Of a stretch of DNA of 64,000 nt, positions 58,519 through 64,000 are shown piece by piece. How positions within the stretch are numbered: position 1 is the first letter of the stretch; every line of letters begins with the position of its first letter. Source of the DNA: RPQJ01 sp963700045 (GTDB taxonomy: Bacteria; Pseudomonadota; Gammaproteobacteria; Steroidobacterales; Steroidobacteraceae). The notes under the pieces are model-generated. The model had not been told where the DNA came from. It searched no databases and saw nothing but the letters and a program-made list of their open reading frames with translations. Location: assembly GCA_963700045.1 (NCBI GenBank), contig CAVOWK010000002.1:1-64000 (forward strand), written 5' to 3'. A program made the translations under genes and the position numbers.

Positions 58519-61500
58519 ATGCTCAAGTCACTGATCGATTTCGCGATCGAACGCCGCGTCACCATCGTGATGTTCACGGTGGCCATCGCGCTGTTCGGGT
58601 TCGTGTCGCTCTCGCGGCTGAAGCTGAACCTGCTGCCCGACCTCTCCTACCCGACGATCACGATCCGCACCGAACTGCCCGGCGCCGCTCCCCTCGAACT
58701 TGAAACGCTGATCACGCGCCCCGTCGAGGAAGCCGTCAGCATCATCCGCAACGTCCGCGAGGTGCGCTCGGTCTCGCGTGCCGGCCAGTCCGACGTGACG
58801 CTCGAGTTCCTGTGGGGCACGGACATGGACATCGCGGGCATCGACGTCCGCGAAAAGCTCGACCTGCTGCAACTGCCGCTCGAAGCGAAGCGACCGCTGC
58901 TGCTGCGGTTCGACCCGTCCAGCGAACCGGTGCTGCGCATCGCGCTGATGGACGAAAGCGCGGCCGGCACGGCAGCCGACAGCGTCGAACGCCTGAAAGC
59001 GCTGCGCCGTTTCACCGAGGACCGCCTCAAGCCCGATCTCGAAGCCGTGGAAGGCTCCGCCGCCGTCAAAGTGAGCGGCGGCTACGAGGACGAAGTGCAG
59101 GTCTTCGTCGACCAGCAGAAACTGGCCCAGCTCGGGCTTTCGATCGACGTCGTGACGCGCCGGCTCCGCGCCGAGAACGTGAACCTCTCCGGCGGCCGCC
59201 TCGAGCAGGGCACGCAGCGTTTCCTGGTGCGCACGCTGAACGAGTTCGAGAGCGTCGAGCAGATGGCGAACGCCATCATCGCCACCCGCGACGGCCAGCC
59301 CGTCTACCTGCGCGACGTCGCGAGCGTCACGCGCGGCTACAAGGACCGCGAGGCGATCACGCGCCTGAACGGCAAGGAATCGATCGAGCTGGCCGTCTAC
59401 AAGGAAGGCGACGCCAACACGGTCGCGCTCGCGAACGGCATTCGCGCGCGCATCAAGGAGCTGGAGAAGTCGCTGCCCGCGGGCACCAGGCTGCAACAGG
59501 TCTACGACCAGTCCACCTTCATCGACGCGGCCATCAGCGAGGTCAAGAGCTCCGCGCTGCTCGGCGGCCTGCTCGCGATCCTGGTGCTGTACGCGTTCCT
59601 GCGCGACGCGCGCGCGACGCTCATCAGCAGCATCGCGATCCCGGTCTCCGTGCTCGGCACCTTCGTGCTGATGTACGCCTTCGACATCACGCTCAACATC
59701 ATGTCGCTCGGCGGCATTGCGCTGGCCGTCGGCATGCTCGTGGACAACGCGGTCGTGGTGCTCGAAAGCATCGTGCGCAACCACGAAAAAGGCATGAGCC
59801 GGCTGGAAGCGGCGCGCCGCGGCACCGCGGAAGTCGCCACGGCCGTGTTCGCGGCCACGCTGACGTCGGTCGCGGTTTTCGCGCCGATGATCTTCATCAC
59901 CGGCATTGCCGGCCAGCTGTTCAAGGACCAGTCACTGACGGTGACGTTCGCCCTGAGCTTCTCGCTGCTGGTCGCGCTCACGCTGGTGCCGATGCTCGCC
60001 GCGGGACGGGCCCGATCGGCCGTCGCGGCGTCCGAGGCCGCGGCGCGTGCGGAACCGAAGCCGTTCGGGCGCTTCGACCGCGTGCTGCGCGTCGTTCGCG
60101 ATGGAATTGCACGCTTCGGCGGCTGGATTTCACAGGGCTTCAAGCTGGCGCTGAGCCCGCTCGTCAACGCAACGCAGGCCATGAATCGCTGGGCAGACCG
60201 CAAGTACCCGGGCGCCATCCGCTGGGCGCTCGCACATCCGGGCAAGGTCATCGGCTCGGCGGTGGCGCTGTTCGTGCTGACCATGGCGCTGATCCTGCCG
60301 CGCCTCGGCACGGAGCTGATCCCGCAGATGTCGCAGGGCGAATTCAACGTCGACCTGCGCCTGCCGCCAGGCACGCCGCTCGAGCAGACCGACCGTTCGG
60401 TGCTGGCGGCGAAGCGCGCCAGCGACACGCTCGGCAATGTCGAACTCGCCTACAGCGTCGCGGGCACGGGCAACCGCCTCGACGCGAACCCGGTCGACGC
60501 CGGCGAGAACACCGGCCGCCTCAGCATCACGCTGCAGAAGGGCGCCGGACGCGACGACGAGGAGGCGGCGATGGCCGGCATGCGCGGCGAACTCGACAAG
60601 CTGCCGGGGCTGCAATACCGCTTCAGCCGCCCTGCGCTCTTCAGCATGGCGACGCCGCTCGAAGTGGTCGTGTCGGGTTACGACCTCGACCGCCTGGGCG
60701 AGGCCGCCGAGCGCGTGCGCCAGGAACTGCTCAAGGACGACCGCTTCGCCGACGTGAAGACGACGGTCGAGGCCGGCAACCCCGAGATCCAGATCATCTT
60801 CGACCAGGAGCGCGCCACGCAGCTCGGCCTGGTCGTGCGCGACCTCGCCGACCGCGTCGTCAACAGCGTGCGGGGTGAGGTAGCCACGCGCTACAAGCTG
60901 CGCGACAAGCAGATCGACGTGCTGGTCCGCAGCGTCGACTCGCGCGCCGCCTCGATCGAGGAAGTGCGCAACCTCATCGTCAATCCGGGCAGCGATTTCC
61001 CGGTGACGCTGAGCGCCGTCGCCGACGTCAAGCTCGCGATCGGGCCGGCGGAAGTCCGCCGTGTCGGCCAGGAGCGCGTGGCGGTGATCTCGGCCAACCT
61101 CGCGCACGGCGACCTCGGCTCGGCCGTGGCTGCGCTCGACGCGATCGTGGCGAAAGTGGAGCTGCCGGTCGGCACCACCGCGTTCCTGTCGGGCCAGAGC
61201 GAGGAGATGACCGCATCGTTCAAGTCGCTGCAGTTCGTGCTCATCCTCGCCATCTTCCTCGTCTACCTGGTGATGGCCTCGCAGTTCGAGTCGCTGATCC
61301 ATCCGTTCGTGATCCTGCTCACGATCCCGCTCGCGCTGATCGGCGCCGTGTGGGCGCTGTGGCTCACCGGCACGACCGTCAACGTCGTGGCCTACGTCGG
61401 GCTCATCATGCTGGCCGGCATCGTGGTCAACCAGTCGATCGTGCTCATCGACGCGGTCAACCAGTTGCGCGCGCAGGGCATGCCGAAACTCGACGCCATC

Positions 61501-61773
61501 GTCGAAGGTGGCAAGCTGCGCCTGCGCCCGATCCTGATCACGAAGCTCACCACCATCCTCGGCCTGCTGCCGATGGCGCTCGGCATCGGCGAGGGTGCCG
61601 AGGTGCGCGCGCCGATGGCGATCACCGTGATCGGCGGCGTGCTGCTCACGACCTTCCTGACCCTGCTCGTGATTCCGGTCGTGTACTCCGTGATGGACCG
61701 CAAAGAGTTCGTCGCCACGCAACCGCAGCCGGACGTCCCGGGCCCCACCGCAGCCGAAGCCGTCGCAGGCTGA
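58519..61773 (+). CDS. RND efflux permease 1 of two-permease system
   Basis: Inner-membrane RND transporter of 1084 residues. N-terminal helix (IERRVTIVMFTVAIALFGFV), porter motif LPDLSYPTITIRTELPGAAP, TM4 motif AVGMLVDNAVVVLESIVRNHEKG with Asp and Asn at the relay positions, and a second half ending in MLAGIVVNQSIVLIDAVNQLR. Around residues 495-560 a charged insertion separates the halves (AVAASEAAARAEPKPFGRFD). Located 54 bp after the adaptor and 13 bp before the next permease. Resembles the MdtB/MdtC arrangement in gene layout, not necessarily in substrate. Confidence 0.93.
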   Translation: MLKSLIDFAIERRVTIVMFTVAIALFGFVSLSRLKLNLLPDLSYPTITIRTELPGAAPLELETLITRPVEEAVSIIRNVREVRSVSRAGQSDVTLEFLWGTDMDIAGIDVREKLDLLQLPLEAKRPLLLRFDPSSEPVLRIALMDESAAGTAADSVERLKALRRFTEDRLKPDLEAVEGSAAVKVSGGYEDEVQVFVDQQKLAQLGLSIDVVTRRLRAENVNLSGGRLEQGTQRFLVRTLNEFESVEQMANAIIATRDGQPVYLRDVASVTRGYKDREAITRLNGKESIELAVYKEGDANTVALANGIRARIKELEKSLPAGTRLQQVYDQSTFIDAAISEVKSSALLGGLLAILVLYAFLRDARATLISSIAIPVSVLGTFVLMYAFDITLNIMSLGGIALAVGMLVDNAVVVLESIVRNHEKGMSRLEAARRGTAEVATAVFAATLTSVAVFAPMIFITGIAGQLFKDQSLTVTFALSFSLLVALTLVPMLAAGRARSAVAASEAAARAEPKPFGRFDRVLRVVRDGIARFGGWISQGFKLALSPLVNATQAMNRWADRKYPGAIRWALAHPGKVIGSAVALFVLTMALILPRLGTELIPQMSQGEFNVDLRLPPGTPLEQTDRSVLAAKRASDTLGNVELAYSVAGTGNRLDANPVDAGENTGRLSITLQKGAGRDDEEAAMAGMRGELDKLPGLQYRFSRPALFSMATPLEVVVSGYDLDRLGEAAERVRQELLKDDRFADVKTTVEAGNPEIQIIFDQERATQLGLVVRDLADRVVNSVRGEVATRYKLRDKQIDVLVRSVDSRAASIEEVRNLIVNPGSDFPVTLSAVADVKLAIGPAEVRRVGQERVAVISANLAHGDLGSAVAALDAIVAKVELPVGTTAFLSGQSEEMTASFKSLQFVLILAIFLVYLVMASQFESLIHPFVILLTIPLALIGAVWALWLTGTTVNVVAYVGLIMLAGIVVNQSIVLIDAVNQLRAQGMPKLDAIVEGGKLRLRPILITKLTTILGLLPMALGIGEGAEVRAPMAITVIGGVLLTTFLTLLVIPVVYSVMDRKEFVATQPQPDVPGPTAAEAVAG

Positions 61774-61786
61774 GGAGCCATCCACC

Positions 61787-64000
61787 ATGCTGCACACGAA
61801 GGTCGCCCTCGCCCGCCCAGTGACCACGGTGATGGCGGCGCTCGCGCTGCTCGCCGTCGGCCTGATCTCGGCCAAGCTGCTGCGGCTCGAAGCCATGCCC
61901 GACATCACCTTCCCGGGCATGCAGATCGTCGTGCCGTACGCGGGCTCGACACCCGAGGAGATGGAAGAGCTGGTGGTGCGGCCCGTCGAGGAAGCGCTCG
62001 CGACGCTGTCCGGCATCGAGGAGATCCGGGCCAGCGCACAGTCCGACCAGGCGACCTTCACCGTGCTGTTCGACTGGGACCGCGACGCCGACGCCGCCGC
62101 GTTCGACGTGCGCACCAAGCTCGACTCGATCCGGCCGCAGTTGCCGGCCGGGCGCCGACCGGTTGCTGATGTTCGCATTCAGCGCGGGCGACCAGCCCGT
62201 CGCGGTCATCCGCATCTCGTCCGACAAGGACCTGACGGACCAGTACGAGATGCTGGAGAAGTACCTGCAGCGCCCGATCGAGCGCATTGAAGGCGTCGCG
62301 CGCGTGGAACTGCAGGGCGTCGAGCCCCGCGAAGTGCGCATCCTGGTCGACCCCACCCGGCTGGCCGCCTACAACATCGACGTGCGCAAGCTCCGCGCGC
62401 TGCTCGAGACGAGCAACTTCTCGGTCAGTGCCGGCGAGATCACGGAGAACAACTCGCGTTTCACGGTGCGTCCCATCGGCGAGTTCGGCAGCATCGACGA
62501 CGTGCGCAACCTGCTGCGTCGGTCCCGGCGTGCGCCTCGTCGGACATCGCTGCAAGTGGAACTCGTCTCGCCGGAACTCTCCGTCGGCCGCCGCATGGAC
62601 GGGCGCCCGGCCGTCGGCATCGACGTGTTCAAGGCGACCCAGGCCAACGTGGTCGACGTCGCCGACCGCGTGCTCGAGGCCATCGAGAAGGCCCGCGAGC
62701 TGCCGCAGTTCCAGGGCATCCAGATCCTCGTCGTCGGCAACCAGGCCGACAGCATCCGCGACTCTCTGAGCGAGTTGCGCAAGGCAGGCATGATCGGCGC
62801 CGTGCTGAGCTTCTTCATGCTGCTGTTCTTCCTGCGACACCTGCCGACCACGCTGATCGTGAGCCTCGCAGTCCCGGCATCGCTGCTGGTGACGCTCGCG
62901 GCCATGTATTTCATGGGTTTCACGCTCAACATCCTGACGATGATGGGCATGCTGCTCGCCATCGGCATGCTGGTGGACAACTCCGTGGTCATCACCGAGA
63001 GCATCTTCCGCCACCGGCAGCTGCACCCGGGCAAGCCGCTCGAGTCCACGCTCGCGGGCGTGAAGGAAGTCGGCGTCGCCACGCTCGCCGGCACGTTCTC
63101 GATGATCATCGTCTTCCTGCCGCTGGTCTTCGGCGAGCGCAACCAGATGTCGATCTTCCTGGTGCACGTGGCCGTGCCGATCATCGTCGCGATGCTCGCG
63201 TCGCTGGTGATCGCGCAGACGCTGCTGCCGATGCTCGCGGCGCGCATGCCCCCGCCGCCGCCGGTGCAGGCCGGCTCGTGGTTCGGACGGCTGCAGGACC
63301 GCTACGAAAGATCGCTGAACTGGGCGCTCACGCACCGCAAGTGGATGGCGCTGATCACGCTGCTGATCGTGGTGTCGCCGGTGCCGCTGTTCATGCTCAA
63401 GCTGACCAAGGTGGATCCGTTCCCCCAGGAAGCCAGCCGCGTGCTGATGATCAACTACCACCTCGAAGGCTCGCATTCGATGGAGCGCGTCGAGCAGGCC
63501 GTGCGCCGCCTCGAGGCCTACATCGACGCGAACAAGGAACGCTTCGACGTCGACACGTACTACTCGTTCTGGGTCAACGACGAAGCGAGCACGCGCCTGT
63601 ACCTGGCGCCCAAAGGCGAGGCCAGGGTCCCGGCGGAGAAGGTCATGGAACTGGTGATGAAGGACATGCCGGAGATCATCATCGGCAAGCCCAGCTTCAC
63701 GTTCGACGAAGGCGCGGGCGGCTCGACGTCGTTCAGCCTGCAGCTCGCGGGCGAATCGACCGAGCGGCTGGCGGATATCTCGCGCGAGGTCGCGCACCGG
63801 CTGTCGTCCGTGCCGGGACTCGAGGCCGTGCGCTCGGAAGCCGGCACCGGCGAGCAGGAAGTGCAGGTCGTCGTGAATCGCGACCGCGCGTCGCAACTTG
63901 GCCTGACGACGCAGGACATCGCGCTCACCGTGGCCGGCGCCATGCGCGGCGACCGGCTGCCGGAGCTGCGCACCACCGAGCGTGAACTCACGATGCGGCT
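61787..64000 (+). pseudogene. RND efflux permease 2, frameshifted, cut by window end
   Basis: A second, distinct RND permease (MLHTKVALARPVTTVMAALALLAVG). Reading from the ATG the frame is good to about codon 122 (IRPQLPAG), then shifts at a GGG run (62150-62152). In the +1 frame it resumes as ADRLLMFAFSAGDQPV and stays open to the window end, including the TM4 motif LLAIGMLVDNSVVITESIFRH. At 62515-62556 three further single-base insertions spread VGPGVRL, SDIAA and VELVSPEL over three frames and cancel out. Either a recently broken gene or a sequencing artefact. Confidence 0.8.

Noticed and set aside
58528..59784. 418-codon minus-strand frame inside the RND permease gene
   Set aside because: Antisense to a clearly conserved transporter; Arg/Asp/His-rich shadow.

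Overview
This is a GC-rich chromosomal segment from a gammaproteobacterium. The block recN, hrcA-grpE-dnaK-dnaJ-dapB-carA-carB-greA/yhbY-rlmE-ftsH-folP-glmM-tpiA-secG-tRNA-Leu-nuoA..N-tRNA-fMet is an order I associate with Xanthomonadales, Nevskiales and relatives such as Steroidobacteraceae. Separate nuoC and nuoD, a tmRNA tag ANDDNYALAA and a GlyGly-CTERM surface protein fit the same placement. The species cannot be named from the window. Most of it is ordinary housekeeping DNA; the unusual material sits in intergenic repeats and in a few accessory genes.

Layout. 1-4741 holds an RND efflux permease and its lipoprotein adaptor (minus strand). 4742-5289 has no recognisable gene. 5290-19955 holds the 14-gene nuo operon for respiratory complex I (minus strand), bracketed by a Leu tRNA upstream and an initiator Met tRNA downstream. 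19980-27423 carries secG, tpiA, glmM, folP, ftsH, rlmE, yhbY (plus strand) and greA. 27420-38024 carries carB, carA, dapB and the heat-shock genes dnaJ, dnaK, grpE and hrcA. 38138-43688 carries nadK, recN, fur, bamE, ratB, ratA, smpB and the tmRNA gene ssrA. 43728-47367 has a molybdopterin oxidoreductase and a GloVer-repeat GlyGly-CTERM protein. 47490-49400 is an ABC-F ATPase. 49432-54210 is a four-gene cassette (Gfo/Idh/MocA dehydrogenase, FMN hydroxy-acid oxidase, SulP transporter, quinone reductase) in which every junction is an ATGA overlap. Two small membrane proteins and the periplasmic protease Prc follow. 57325-64000 is a second RND system (adaptor plus two permeases), the last gene frameshifted and cut by the window end.

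How the genes connect. nuoA-N oxidises NADH and pumps protons. carAB makes carbamoyl phosphate for pyrimidines and arginine. dnaK/dnaJ/grpE, ftsH and prc handle protein quality, and smpB with ssrA rescues stalled ribosomes. The dnaK promoter looks sigma-32 dependent.

Most noteworthy signals: two long perfect hairpins between dapB and carA whose 14-nt loops are exact reverse complements of each other; 9-bp purine tandem repeats in inverted pairs at two loci; TTAGGGG-like G-rich heptamers around the folP-ftsH junction; a perfect palindrome overlapping the promoter of the second RND operon; and an apparent break of the usual tRNA-fMet/rimP/nusA neighbourhood.
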